This document shows, piece after piece, positions 25,703 to 33,548 of a DNA stretch of 64,000 nt (position 1 is the first letter of the stretch; every line of letters starts with the position of its first letter). The notes beneath the pieces were generated by a model. That model was given only the letters and a program-made list of their open reading frames with translations, was not told the DNA's origin and did no database searches. The DNA is from Candidatus Syntropharchaeum butanivorans (lineage in GTDB: Archaea; Halobacteriota; Syntropharchaeia; Syntropharchaeales; Syntropharchaeaceae). The position numbers were made by a program, and so were the translations under genes. Location: NCBI GenBank assembly GCA_001766825.1, contig LYOR01000003.1, positions 124,001 to 188,000 on the forward strand, given 5' to 3'.

Positions 25703-26464
25703 TCACCCCTTCTCTAAGTAAAGCATCTCAAGATCAGGCCTCGGTATGATTTCGTACTCCTCATAGGTCGTTCTACACCCCTCACATGCCTGTTGGGCTG
25801 AGATTCCTGCCACGGCATCTGTTCCATGGACCATCATGCTGTAGATCATGGTGGGCACGATCCCAAGCTCTTTTGATAGTTCTAAAATGTGAGATACGAT
25901 CATATCCTTCTTTGCGTTGATCTCATCCCCAAAAATCCCTCTCACGACTGCCGTGGTACCACAACAACCGCATGCTCTTGCAAAGATGTTAAACTGCATC
26001 ACGTAGGCAGGCCTCCTTGAGATCTCTCTTAAAAGTTCCTCTATGCTTGATCTATACTCAAGAATCGAGGTAAAATTACTTTTGCCACCATTATCCATCT
26101 TAAATATCAGAATGTCAGGCCAGGGTTTACCCCCTACGCCTGCATACTCCTTCTGGCAGTTATCACAAAGATCATGGGCCTGAAGTCGCTCAAGGTCGAA
26201 CGTACCCGGTTTCATCTGGGCATAGGAGACTGAAGGATAGATCCCGAGATCAAGTGATAGCTCCTCTATAATATTCATAAGCTCCTCGTGGTAGATCTCA
26301 ACATCCTCAAACTGCATCCCCTGGATATACGAGATTATCCCGATACACCCGCATGACATCGCAAATAGATCGGCCTCGGATACAAAAACATTGGCACCCC
26401 CAGTAAGTCTTCTTAGACGTTCTTCCAATTTTTTTCGGTCTTCAAGAAGCTTTTCAGCGATCAT
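25703..26464 (-). CDS. Internally duplicated Cys-rich protein, unknown
   Basis: I do not recognise a family. The 253 residues contain two copies of one unit. Copy 1 (about 36-107) has Cys38-x-Cys40 and Cys100-x-x-Cys103. Copy 2 (about 164-234) has Cys165-x-Cys167-Cys168 and Cys227-x-x-Cys230. Between the Cys groups both copies share a helix and the phrases LGIYPSVSYAQM and LGIVPTMIYSMM, about 45 residues after the first Cys pair. Each copy could bind one metal or Fe-S centre. No signal peptide is seen. The start overlaps the U32 gene stop by ATGA, and the DJ-1 lipoprotein gene follows after 1 bp, so it belongs to a four-gene operon. Confidence 0.75.
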   Translation of the reverse strand: MIAEKLLEDRKKLEERLRRLTGGANVFVSEADLFAMSCGCIGIISYIQGMQFEDVEIYHEELMNIIEELSLDLGIYPSVSYAQMKPGTFDLERLQAHDLCDNCQKEYAGVGGKPWPDILIFKMDNGGKSNFTSILEYRSSIEELLREISRRPAYVMQFNIFARACGCCGTTAVVRGIFGDEINAKKDMIVSHILELSKELGIVPTMIYSMMVHGTDAVAGISAQQACEGCRTTYEEYEIIPRPDLEMLYLEKG

Positions 26465-27507
26465 TCAACCACCAAATACTCATTTAAAGGCTTTAACTCC
26501 TCATTTGGAGTTCTTCGCCCAGAATAGACGAGTATCTCTTTACTAAGCCTCTTACAGTATCCACACTTGTAACAGTTCTTATCACACACCTTCCATTTTT
26601 CTATCGCACCCTCGAGTGCATCGTTTGGTAAATAAAAGAGACGCCTCAGCTCCCTCGTCGAATCAAGAAGCTCAAGGAGGTTTCCATGATACTCCCGTGC
26701 TGAGTAAGCCCTCACACAGTTTGTGATCCAGTTTACCGACTGAATTCTACCGCTTATCTTGAAAAGATCAATACCAATCGCCTCATACTCTTTCACATCC
26801 TCGGGCCGTATCCATCCAGAGCTTATCAGAAGCTCGGGGTGTTTGACCCTCATCGTTGCACACCGCTGCTGGTAATACTCATACTTCAGCGGGGGGCGAG
26901 GTTCAGGTCCATTTGCATGGGAGAGGAGGTTAAAATGGGCATAACGGAAAGGGCAGTCGAGTATGCACCCCTCATTCACAAGCACCTTGAGCTTGCAGCT
27001 AACAGCTTCCCGGATGTTCTGAAGAACCGGGAAGTTCTTATTGATGTTTATATCAAGTGCTATCGTCTCTGCACCAAGCTCCTCATAGTACATCGCCTTC
27101 TGGGGTGAGTTAACAAACGCGATGCATGAGACCGTGATATCAATATCAGGAAACTCTTTCGCGATCATCTCAACGAGAAATGGCTCTGCCACGGTGACAG
27201 AGTCAACCCCGATATCGTTCAGGACATTGAGGTACCATCTGTATAAATTGTGGCCATCCTGGGTGAGGTGTCGACCTCCAAGGCATGAGCTATTGAGCAC
27301 AATGTTCATCCTTATCCCGTGCGAGTGGGCGTACTCAACCTGCTCCCTTATATCTTCTGTTGTTGTTCTCCCAAGCCCGCTGCGAGCTGTTCCAATGCAG
27401 TCAGGTGAACCCCCGGTGTAGACCTCATAGATGTTCCCATTGCCTGCCCTGATGATCTCCTTCAGAGCTTCCATGTGCCCCGGGTGTGCCACAGAGAGCC
27501 ATCTCAT
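26461..27507 (-). CDS. U32-family (peptidase/hydroxylase-type) Fe-S protein
   Basis: The 348-residue protein has the U32 TIM-barrel pattern: YEVYTGGSPDCIGTARSG, NIVLNSSCLGG and CILDCPFRYAHFN. Cys181, Cys185 and Cys216 are candidate [4Fe-4S] ligands as in UbiU/UbiV. The C-terminal tail adds Cys308, Cys312, Cys315 and Cys318 in a compact motif (CDKNCYKCGYC). U32 proteins are now known for RNA or ubiquinone hydroxylation as well as peptidase-like roles. Here it is sandwiched with ATGA overlaps between a MoaD-like gene and a Cys-rich gene, which is not a setting I know for the family. The substrate is unknown. Confidence 0.8.
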   Translation of the reverse strand: MRWLSVAHPGHMEALKEIIRAGNGNIYEVYTGGSPDCIGTARSGLGRTTTEDIREQVEYAHSHGIRMNIVLNSSCLGGRHLTQDGHNLYRWYLNVLNDIGVDSVTVAEPFLVEMIAKEFPDIDITVSCIAFVNSPQKAMYYEELGAETIALDININKNFPVLQNIREAVSCKLKVLVNEGCILDCPFRYAHFNLLSHANGPEPRPPLKYEYYQQRCATMRVKHPELLISSGWIRPEDVKEYEAIGIDLFKISGRIQSVNWITNCVRAYSAREYHGNLLELLDSTRELRRLFYLPNDALEGAIEKWKVCDKNCYKCGYCKRLSKEILVYSGRRTPNEELKPLNEYLVVE

Positions 27508-27770
27508 GTTTTATACACCTCCGGGGATGGAGATGCAATTGTTATAATATCCTCATCCTCAAGCATCGTCCTTCCGCCCTCTTCAAGAAACCTGACATGC
27601 CTCCCATTCCTCATGATCATAAGATACAATCGTTCGTATATATTATATCTTTCCTTCAGGACTCGGAGGAGATCGAGTATATTTGACCCATCTTCAAGCT
27701 CAAGGAGTATCTCACCCTCTCCTATGATCTTCTTGAATACATCAAGTGGTCTCACCTTTACCAATACCAC
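27504..27770 (-). CDS. MoaD/ThiS-like beta-grasp protein without a C-terminal diglycine
   Basis: The 88 residues fit a MoaD/ThiS-type beta-grasp fold: VKVRPLDVFKKI, ILLELEDGSNILDLLRVLKE, VRFLEEGGRTMLEDEDIITI at the end. Sulfur-carrier proteins end in Gly-Gly; this one ends PSPEVYKT, so it cannot form a thiocarboxylate in the usual way unless processed. The start is GTG at 27770 with a GGAGG site upstream. It overlaps the U32 gene by 4 bp and probably leads the operon. A structural or adaptor role, or a partner of the U32 protein, is inferred only. Confidence 0.65.
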   Translation of the reverse strand: MVLVKVRPLDVFKKIIGEGEILLELEDGSNILDLLRVLKERYNIYERLYLMIMRNGRHVRFLEEGGRTMLEDEDIITIASPSPEVYKT

Positions 27771-28013
27771 GGGCCTCCCTCCACAGTGATGAGTTTCTCA
27801 TCATAGATAAAGTTACGCATTGTTCCAGCTCCTCCAGACTTTCTCCTGCTTTAAGATCCACCCATGATCGGTTAAGATTTAAGCGTATCTTAACAGACAA
27901 ACGGGTTGAAGTTGACGGAAATCGCAAGGATGGCCATATTGTTCTTCAGGAGTGAAAGCAACCCGAAAAAGAGCTTACAGAGAAAGGATAAAGTTCAAAT
28001 ATGGGTCCAACAA

Positions 28014-29570
28014 CTATAAAAACCTCCTGATTATCGCTCTCACCATGTCAGACCTTGTTCCCAATCGCTCATCTATTGCCCTCATGATCGTCAGATCCTC
28101 CTCTTCAAATCCTTTCATAACCAAGAGTACAAAAAAGTATAAGGTCAAGAAAACGGGCAGCATTATCACCATAGAAGTGAGTGTGACCCCTACTATATAC
28201 TTTGCTATTGCATAAACAACCGAAACGGCGAGAATCGAGGAGAATATCGGCTTTAAATGATTTAATTTAAACGGTTGCACCCTCGTTATATGGTAAACAA
28301 CCATGAAACTGAGGACAGCTCCAGAAACGAGAGAGATGGCTGTTGCAAGTGCTGCCCCATTTATACCATAACCCGGTATCAGGAAAAAATTTAAAATCAC
28401 GTTCAAGGCTGCAACGAAAAAACCACAAAGCATGATTATTTTCGTTCTTCCAATCACTTCAAGGATCCGATCAGTGGGGCGCATAACAGAAGTGATCAGA
28501 AATGCAAAAGACAGGATACTCAATGCTGTGGCTCCTGTAGTGAACTCATCGCCAAACATAATCTTGATGACGAACTTTGAAAAAAGGAACATGAGGAGGA
28601 AGGCAGGGAATGTAAGAGAGAGAACCCACTTTGTTACAGCGCTGTAAATATACCCTAAGTCTCCCAGTTTTTCCTTCCCATACAACTCAGTTAGGACAGG
28701 CATGAAGATGGTACCAAAGGAACCCCCAACAACCATCAGCAATCGTGCAGTTGGCAACGCGGCATTGTATACCCCCACATCTGAGGCTGTGGAAAAGTAA
28801 CCCAGCATGAGTGTATCCGTCCATGCGGTGATCATTCCTGCAATACCTGCAAGTACGAGGGGCAAAGAGAATAAAAAAAGCTCTTTATCCACTGAGACCA
28901 TTTTTACGTTTGTGCTTAAAAGAGAAAATACTCTTTTCTTCAGGAAATAAAGGGCCAGAAATGGCATAAGAACTATTGCAAGAACCCAGCCCCATGCCGC
29001 TCCTAAAACACCGAATCCTAAAGCGAGTAAGAGAACGATTGCAACTATCTTTATGATATTTTGGAAGAGGTGCTCTGTATAAACTGGATATTGTATATAT
29101 TGAAAACCTATTAGTGCGGAGAGGAAGATTTGAGCCGAGACGTAAAATGGTATTGCCATTGAGAAGATCTTTAAAACTGGTGTCAGGTCGGGCTCATGAA
29201 ATACGTTACAGCAGATCCAGTTTGCGCCAAAAAAGAAGGTAATTGCAAAGATCAGGCTCAGTGGGATACTAATCCTTAGTGCACCAATTATTGTGCCTTT
29301 TATTCGTCCTGCATCGCTTTTACCTTTGTAAAAAGAGACATATCTGATGACTCCCGATGGTAATCCGACGAGAGAAAGGGTTATGCCTATACTCATCGCT
29401 GCAAAACCCAGACAGATCAAGCCATAATCCCCGGCTCCGAGAAACCTCCCGATTATCATCCTCGAGAGATAACCCAAGCCCAGACCGATAAAAGTCCCGA
29501 TAAACCCTATCCCCGCACCTTTTACAATCTTCCGAAGCGATTCGTTCAGATGCGATTCTTCATCTCTCAT
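28014..29570 (-). CDS. Polysaccharide/oligosaccharide flippase (Wzx/MATE-like)
   Basis: The 518-residue protein has about 14 hydrophobic segments in the arrangement of polysaccharide-export flippases. The N-terminus has GFIGTFIGLGLGYLSRMIIG and RFLGAGDYGLICLGFAAMSI, typical of Wzx/RfbX. It likely moves lipid-linked sugars across the membrane for surface glycan or S-layer glycosylation. I choose ATG 29570, which has a GGTGGTGGAG site 8 nt upstream; ATG 29624 would add 18 residues. No glycosyltransferase is adjacent. The region to its left (27771-28013) shows nothing clear, and to its right is a transposon scar, so it may be a relic of a larger sugar cluster. Confidence 0.82.
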   Translation of the reverse strand: MRDEESHLNESLRKIVKGAGIGFIGTFIGLGLGYLSRMIIGRFLGAGDYGLICLGFAAMSIGITLSLVGLPSGVIRYVSFYKGKSDAGRIKGTIIGALRISIPLSLIFAITFFFGANWICCNVFHEPDLTPVLKIFSMAIPFYVSAQIFLSALIGFQYIQYPVYTEHLFQNIIKIVAIVLLLALGFGVLGAAWGWVLAIVLMPFLALYFLKKRVFSLLSTNVKMVSVDKELFLFSLPLVLAGIAGMITAWTDTLMLGYFSTASDVGVYNAALPTARLLMVVGGSFGTIFMPVLTELYGKEKLGDLGYIYSAVTKWVLSLTFPAFLLMFLFSKFVIKIMFGDEFTTGATALSILSFAFLITSVMRPTDRILEVIGRTKIIMLCGFFVAALNVILNFFLIPGYGINGAALATAISLVSGAVLSFMVVYHITRVQPFKLNHLKPIFSSILAVSVVYAIAKYIVGVTLTSMVIMLPVFLTLYFFVLLVMKGFEEEDLTIMRAIDERLGTRSDMVRAIIRRFL

Positions 29571-29719
29571 TTGTTCTACTCCACCACCATATCCCGTCCC
29601 CCTCAATAAAAAAGTGTCGAGCAACCTGGTATCAGATCTTCCTTTAACACGTACTTCCTTTCCCGGAGTTGGGTTTCAACGAACTCATCTCAAAACCCTC
29701 AATCCGATCTTGATACATA

Positions 29720-29833
29720 ATGAGGCGCATCCGCCTCATCCACCCAATGTCCTACCTGCGGTAGGACTACGCTTTTCGAGCGAGTCTTCCAGCTTTGGCA
29801 GGACATTTTGGCAACGCCTTTTATAAAAGGCGT
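29720..29833. repeat. Cluster of short perfect hairpins at a second transposon scar
   Basis: Three hairpins lie within 114 bp: ATGAGGCG/CGCCTCAT with a 4-nt loop (29720-29739), GTCCTACC/GGTAGGAC with a 3-nt loop (29749-29767), and a 20-nt perfect palindrome of ACGCCTTTTA and its complement (29814-29833). A further pair ATGTCCT (29747-29753) and AGGACAT (29800-29806) brackets the middle part. Stem sequences differ from those at 8590-8690, but the spacing, stem length and loop size are alike. The cluster adjoins a decayed transposase on the right. No gene is seen in 29571-29834 otherwise. Confidence 0.7.
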
Positions 29834-29834
29834 A

Positions 29835-30224
29835 AGCTCTCAAAATCATCCCTATACCTGTTATAGCAGTCAAAGAGCTTCTCTATCTTACCATTCGTGA
29901 GTGGATGCTTTTATTCTGGATGTTATCAGCTTTATTCCCAATGAATCAAGATGGCTTTTGAACACGCTCTCCCATTCTTTTCTGTCACCTTTTCTGTGAA
30001 CTCCGAACTCACTTCCGTTGTCTGAGATTAACTCTTTCATTGGCATGATCTCCCAGTAATCCTCAACGAGCTTATCTACCAAAGCTATGCTGTTTTCAGT
30101 GTTTGCATTCTTGAATTCTCCTGCTGCAAGGATCTTCCTTGATGTATCATCTAAGGCTCTTTCCCTTCTGTTTGTACCTCACGATGTACTTTATCTTCTT
30201 CTCTGTCAGTCTGCCGTAACCCAT
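29835..30224 (-). pseudogene. Decayed integrase-type (IS481-like) transposase
   Basis: Read on the minus strand, the fragment starts MGYGRLTEKKIKYIVRYKQK (ATG 30224), like the opening of archaeal IS481-type transposases. It then stops and jumps, through an internal deletion, to DDTSRKILAAGEFKNA and VDKLVEDYWEIM with ISDNGSEFG, part of the rve catalytic core (middle acidic residue). After SRIK the frame shifts by one base in a run of A; the other frame continues HPLTNGKIEKLFDCYNRY, the usual motif before the final Glu. It is dead, with at least three defects. From 30225 to 30581 I see no gene, only AT-rich sequence with a possible promoter. Confidence 0.85.
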
Positions 30225-30581
30225 CAGTTGGGTGAGGGTATTTAAAGTCAAATTTTTTGGGACTATACAGGAAAAGAATGACCGTAAATACGCAAAATAC
30301 CGGTTTAAGTTTGTATAGTATAAGTTGGGTTAGAGGGTTAGAAATCCTGGGATGAAATCGTCTACCGTATTCTCCTTCAGAATTACCTTCAACTCCCTGG
30401 CCCATTACTTTCTTGCTCCACTTTCTTTCGCTGCTTGAGAGGTAATTATCTCCCCGTACAACCCTCTGACAACGAAAAACTCTCTCTCAGTTTATTGGTT
30501 AAAGATGGTTTGTTGATACTCTGTATAACCTCCTGGCCTGAAAGCACAGCATTTATTATCACCTTACTCTTAAGTCTCTGG

Positions 30582-31109
30582 ATGGATAGAATGGCGGATT
30601 TCGATGACTCTCCACTCCAGCTTCTTGATGGCCTGGATCGTGACCTCCTGTATCTCACAGTCGGCAATGAGAACATCTCAATCACGATCACATATGGGAA
30701 GATCGAGATATGGCTTGGTAGACGGGCAAAGAGGGACGAAATCAGGAGGTTGATCGCTGATATCGCGGATATAGATCCTGGGTTAGGATGTGAGATCGAG
30801 TTCATGGGCGAGTTCTCTGAGATAGAGCGAATGGAGGGAAAAGGCCTGATCTTAACCTCATACCGCAGGAGTGGTGATGGGTACAGAGCTATTTTCCTGG
30901 CACCACTTGCAAAGGAGGAAGCGGTTGAATGTCTCCTGGATGCAATCGATTCAGAGCTTAAAAGGAGTGATACAGTAAAAACCATTCACTGGGGTGCTGA
31001 TGACGGGAAGATTAAACTTCTTGTCGAGAAACTGAGTTCATGGAGAATATGGAAGAGTATAAATATCAGGAAAAGGGAAAGTAGAGGAGATGTCTCCCAC
31101 CACATGTGA
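30582..31109 (+). CDS. Unknown soluble protein upstream of phi
   Basis: I do not recognise a family. The ATG at 30582 gives 175 residues and ATG 30591 gives 172; a longer frame from 30435 adds a non-conserved-looking tail. The protein is soluble and acidic in its middle (LLDGLDRDLLYLTVGNENIS, GLILTSYRRSGDGYRAIFLA), with no Cys motif and no membrane segment. The end overlaps the phi gene by 20 bp, so the two are translated together and may act in one process, perhaps with the hexulose-phosphate route. The role is not predictable. Confidence 0.6.
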   Translation: MDRMADFDDSPLQLLDGLDRDLLYLTVGNENISITITYGKIEIWLGRRAKRDEIRRLIADIADIDPGLGCEIEFMGEFSEIERMEGKGLILTSYRRSGDGYRAIFLAPLAKEEAVECLLDAIDSELKRSDTVKTIHWGADDGKIKLLVEKLSSWRIWKSINIRKRESRGDVSHHM

Positions 31110-31758
31110 TAAAGGATCAGGGAACGATCAGAGAAACGGTATAACAAGGGTGAACGGAGTCACATGTTCGAGCTTCAAGGGATGCCTTGAGCTGATAAAG
31201 GAACAGATCTCAGAGACGATCGGTATGATCAATGAGGACTCGATCAGGGCGATGATAGATGCTATCATGGACGCAGACAAGATATTCCTGCTGGGGGCGG
31301 GCAGATCCGGGCTTGTTGCAAAGGCATTTGCGATGCGGTTGATGCACCTTGGTTTTGTCGTCTATGTCGTGGGTGAGACGGTGACACCAGCGGTTGAGAG
31401 GGGGGATCTCGTCATAACAATCACAGGATCTGGTGAGACGCTCAACATCGTGAACATGACAAAGGTTGCAAAGTCAAGAGGTGCAGCGATTGTGGCTGTA
31501 ACAAGTAATCCTGCATCATCGGTGGGGAGGCTTGCAGATGTCGTTGTGGAGATTAAGGGCCGGTTAGATCGAAAGGATGTGGGTGGCGAGGATTATACAG
31601 AACGCCAGCTCAGAGGTGAATACCGTTCCCTCACACCACTTGGAACTGTATTTGAGATACTCTCGCTCGTGGTGCTGGATGCAGTCATTGCAGAGCTCAT
31701 GGCAGTGATAGGTGCCAGTGAAGAAGATTTAAAAGCAAGGCATGCTGTTTTAGAGTGA
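31090..31758 (+). CDS. phi: 6-Phospho-3-hexuloisomerase
   Basis: Phi (HxlB) isomerises fructose-6-phosphate and hexulose-6-phosphate. With the Hps domain encoded at 5165-6352 it supplies ribulose-5-phosphate where the oxidative pentose route is lacking. The 222-residue SIS-domain protein has FLLGAGRSGLVAKAFAMRLM, VVGETVTPAVERGDLVITI, GSGETLNIV and the C-terminal SLTPLGTVFEILSLVVLDA, all typical. The N-terminus is about 25 residues longer than usual (roughly MSPTTCDKGSGNDQRN and on), and no alternative ATG is nearer. Two tRNA genes follow. Confidence 0.92.
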   Translation: MSPTTCDKGSGNDQRNGITRVNGVTCSSFKGCLELIKEQISETIGMINEDSIRAMIDAIMDADKIFLLGAGRSGLVAKAFAMRLMHLGFVVYVVGETVTPAVERGDLVITITGSGETLNIVNMTKVAKSRGAAIVAVTSNPASSVGRLADVVVEIKGRLDRKDVGGEDYTERQLRGEYRSLTPLGTVFEILSLVVLDAVIAELMAVIGASEEDLKARHAVLE

Positions 31759-31774
31759 AGAGGTAGAACACCAG

Positions 31775-31848
31775 GGGGCCGTAGGGTAGCCTGGTCATCC
31801 TCGGGGACTGGGGGTCCTCGGACTGGAGTTCGAATCTCCGCGGCCCCA
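31775..31848 (+). tRNA. tRNA-Pro (anticodon GGG)
   Basis: This 74-nt cloverleaf has acceptor GGGGCCG/CGGCCCC, anticodon stem GGGGA/TCCTC and loop CTGGGGG with anticodon GGG for CCC proline codons. The T-arm TGGAG/CTCCG carries loop TTCGAAT. The CCA end is not encoded. It sits 16 bp after phi and 62 bp before tRNA-Gly. Confidence 0.93.
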
Positions 31849-31870
31849 TTCACAAGGACCCCAACAAAAG

Positions 31871-31880
31871 CTTAAATAAC
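31871..31880 (+). promoter_or_regulatory. TATA box of tRNA-Gly
   Basis: CTTAAATAAC lies about 31-40 bp upstream of the tRNA-Gly 5' end, in the usual position for an archaeal tRNA TATA box, within otherwise GC-rich sequence. Confidence 0.6.
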
Positions 31881-31910
31881 CCTTGGGGTAAAAATCCCCC
31901 TACCGGTGAT

Positions 31911-31981
31911 GCGCCGATGGTCTAGAGGCATGACTTGGGCCTTCCAAGCCCACAGCCCGGGTTCGAGTCCCGGTCGGCGCA
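31911..31981 (+). tRNA. tRNA-Gly (anticodon TCC)
   Basis: This 71-nt cloverleaf has acceptor GCGCCGA/TCGGCGC, anticodon stem TGGGC/GCCCA and loop CTTCCAA, so the anticodon is TCC (reads GGA/GGG). The T-arm CCGGG/CCCGG carries loop TTCGAGT. No encoded CCA and no intron. Confidence 0.94.
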
Positions 31982-31986
31982 TCTTG

Positions 31987-32568
31987 CTATCGCTCAACCC
32001 TGATCGGGTCGTCGTGTCCGGGGATGATGATCTCCGCGATTCTTTCCACTTTAAGAAAGCTCTCCATCGCAAGCGCTGCATCCACGTGAATTCTCGGGAT
32101 CACACGCTCGTAGTAGTTGTTTCTGGTTGGAATTGCATCCCCTGCAATTACGACGGTCTTCTCTCCATGATACACGACCGATATGTGCCCCCATGTATGG
32201 CCGGGTGTCTCGATTATCTCGACCCTTTCTGTGACCGGGTTTCTGTAGGGCTCAACCCCATCTGTGAACTCTCCCCGCTCAATCTCCTTGGCATGTGCGT
32301 ACTTCACCACATTGAACCGATCATTGCACCCGACGTGATCGATGTGAAGGTGGGTATTTATGATAAGATCTATATCTCCGGGATCATACCCACACGCATC
32401 GATCCCCTCCTTTATCAGATCCCAATCCTCCGGAAGAGCTGTATCAACAAGGATCAGACTCCCATCATCGATGAGAACAACCGCGGATGATGCATATCTA
32501 ACCGCAATCTCATCATAAATCACCTTACCGGGTTTTACGAGATACAGGTTATCGCAGATCTCATCCAT
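31987..32568 (-). CDS. Metallo-beta-lactamase-fold hydrolase
   Basis: The 193-residue protein has the metal-binding THLHIDHVG (HxHxDH), then ETPGHTWGHISV and AGDAIPT, and IIPGHDDPI near the end. It resembles glyoxalase II-like or N-acyl-homoserine-lactonase-like hydrolases. The ATG at 32568 overlaps the hemB stop, so translation is coupled to hemB. The substrate cannot be inferred. Its 3' end lies 5 bp from the tRNA-Gly 3' end on the other strand. Confidence 0.82.
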   Translation of the reverse strand: MDEICDNLYLVKPGKVIYDEIAVRYASSAVVLIDDGSLILVDTALPEDWDLIKEGIDACGYDPGDIDLIINTHLHIDHVGCNDRFNVVKYAHAKEIERGEFTDGVEPYRNPVTERVEIIETPGHTWGHISVVYHGEKTVVIAGDAIPTRNNYYERVIPRIHVDAALAMESFLKVERIAEIIIPGHDDPIRVER

Positions 32569-33544
32569 CCAAACCCTCCAGGTATCTTGCAATATCCTTT
32601 GCAAAGTAGGTTATTATCAGATCAGCACCTGCACGCTTGATTGAAAGAAGCATCTCATACATCACCTTCTTCTCATCGATCCATCCGTTCATCGCTGCCG
32701 CCTTCACCATCGAGTATTCCCCGCTGACATTATATGCGGCGGTCGGCATCCCGAACGTGGTCTTGACCCTGTACAGGACATCAAGGTATCCAATTGCAGG
32801 TTTTACCATCAGGATATCTGCCCCCTCCATGATATCAAGCTCAACCTCGCGTATCGCCTCATCTGAGTTTCCAGGATCCATCTGGTAGGACGATCTATCG
32901 CCAAAGGCATAGCCCGAATCCGCAGCCTCCCTGAAAGGTGCATAAAAGGATGAGGCATACTTTGCTGCATATGACATGATGAGTGTGTCCTGATACCCTT
33001 CCTCATCAAGAAGATTTCTTATCGCGGATACCATCCCATCCATCATACCAGAGGGTGCAACGATATCTGCCCCTGCCTTCGCATGGGAGAGTGCCATTCT
33101 GGCTATCTGTTCAAGTGTCGGGTCATTCAGTATCTTTTTGCCATCAACGATACCACAGTGACCATGGGATGTGTACTCACAGAGACAGACATCTGTTATA
33201 ACAACGATCTTATCGCCAACCGCATCCTTGATCGCCTTAACGGCACGCTGGATGATCCCCTCATCATCAAGCGCGGAACTCCCCAAATCATCCTTCTCTG
33301 CCGGTATCCCGAAGAGTAACACTGCCGGAATCTTTAGCTCAATGAGCTCGCACACTTCATCCACAACATCACTCAGAGGTAGCCTGAACTGCCCTGGCAT
33401 CGACTCAATCCCCTGCTTCGAGCTTATCGTCTCATCAACGAAGACCGGATAGATCATATCCATGGGATCAAGTACAGTCTCTCTCACCATACCCCGGATT
33501 ACGCGCGAACCTCTCAACCTCCGCATCCTCATTATCGGAAACAT
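32561..33544 (-). CDS. hemB: Porphobilinogen synthase (delta-aminolevulinic acid dehydratase)
   Basis: HemB condenses two 5-aminolevulinates to porphobilinogen, which feeds siroheme, heme, cobalamin and coenzyme F430. The 327-residue protein has the Zn-binding DVCLCEYTSHGHCG and two Schiff-base lysine regions, VAPSGMMDGMV and ILMVKPAIGYLDV. Length and order are normal. It lies in a minus-strand string with mfnE and a regulator upstream and the MBL hydrolase downstream. CfbC and CobS in the same window use products of this pathway. Confidence 0.96.
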   Translation of the reverse strand: MFPIMRMRRLRGSRVIRGMVRETVLDPMDMIYPVFVDETISSKQGIESMPGQFRLPLSDVVDEVCELIELKIPAVLLFGIPAEKDDLGSSALDDEGIIQRAVKAIKDAVGDKIVVITDVCLCEYTSHGHCGIVDGKKILNDPTLEQIARMALSHAKAGADIVAPSGMMDGMVSAIRNLLDEEGYQDTLIMSYAAKYASSFYAPFREAADSGYAFGDRSSYQMDPGNSDEAIREVELDIMEGADILMVKPAIGYLDVLYRVKTTFGMPTAAYNVSGEYSMVKAAAMNGWIDEKKVMYEMLLSIKRAGADLIITYFAKDIARYLEGLDG

Positions 33545-33548
33545 CTCG

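Noticed and set aside
27771..28013. Short frames between the MoaD-like gene and the flippase
   Set aside because: They are small, lack ribosome-binding sites or family features and partly overlap the neighbours. A 20-residue peptide before the MoaD-like GTG is too weak to call.
29888..30405. Intact transposase or a new gene in this stretch
   Set aside because: Only broken pieces of an IS481-type gene are seen, with a deletion and a frameshift.
31872..32490. Long frames overlapping tRNA-Gly and the MBL hydrolase
   Set aside because: They are shadows of the tRNA and of the minus-strand gene, with no family similarity.
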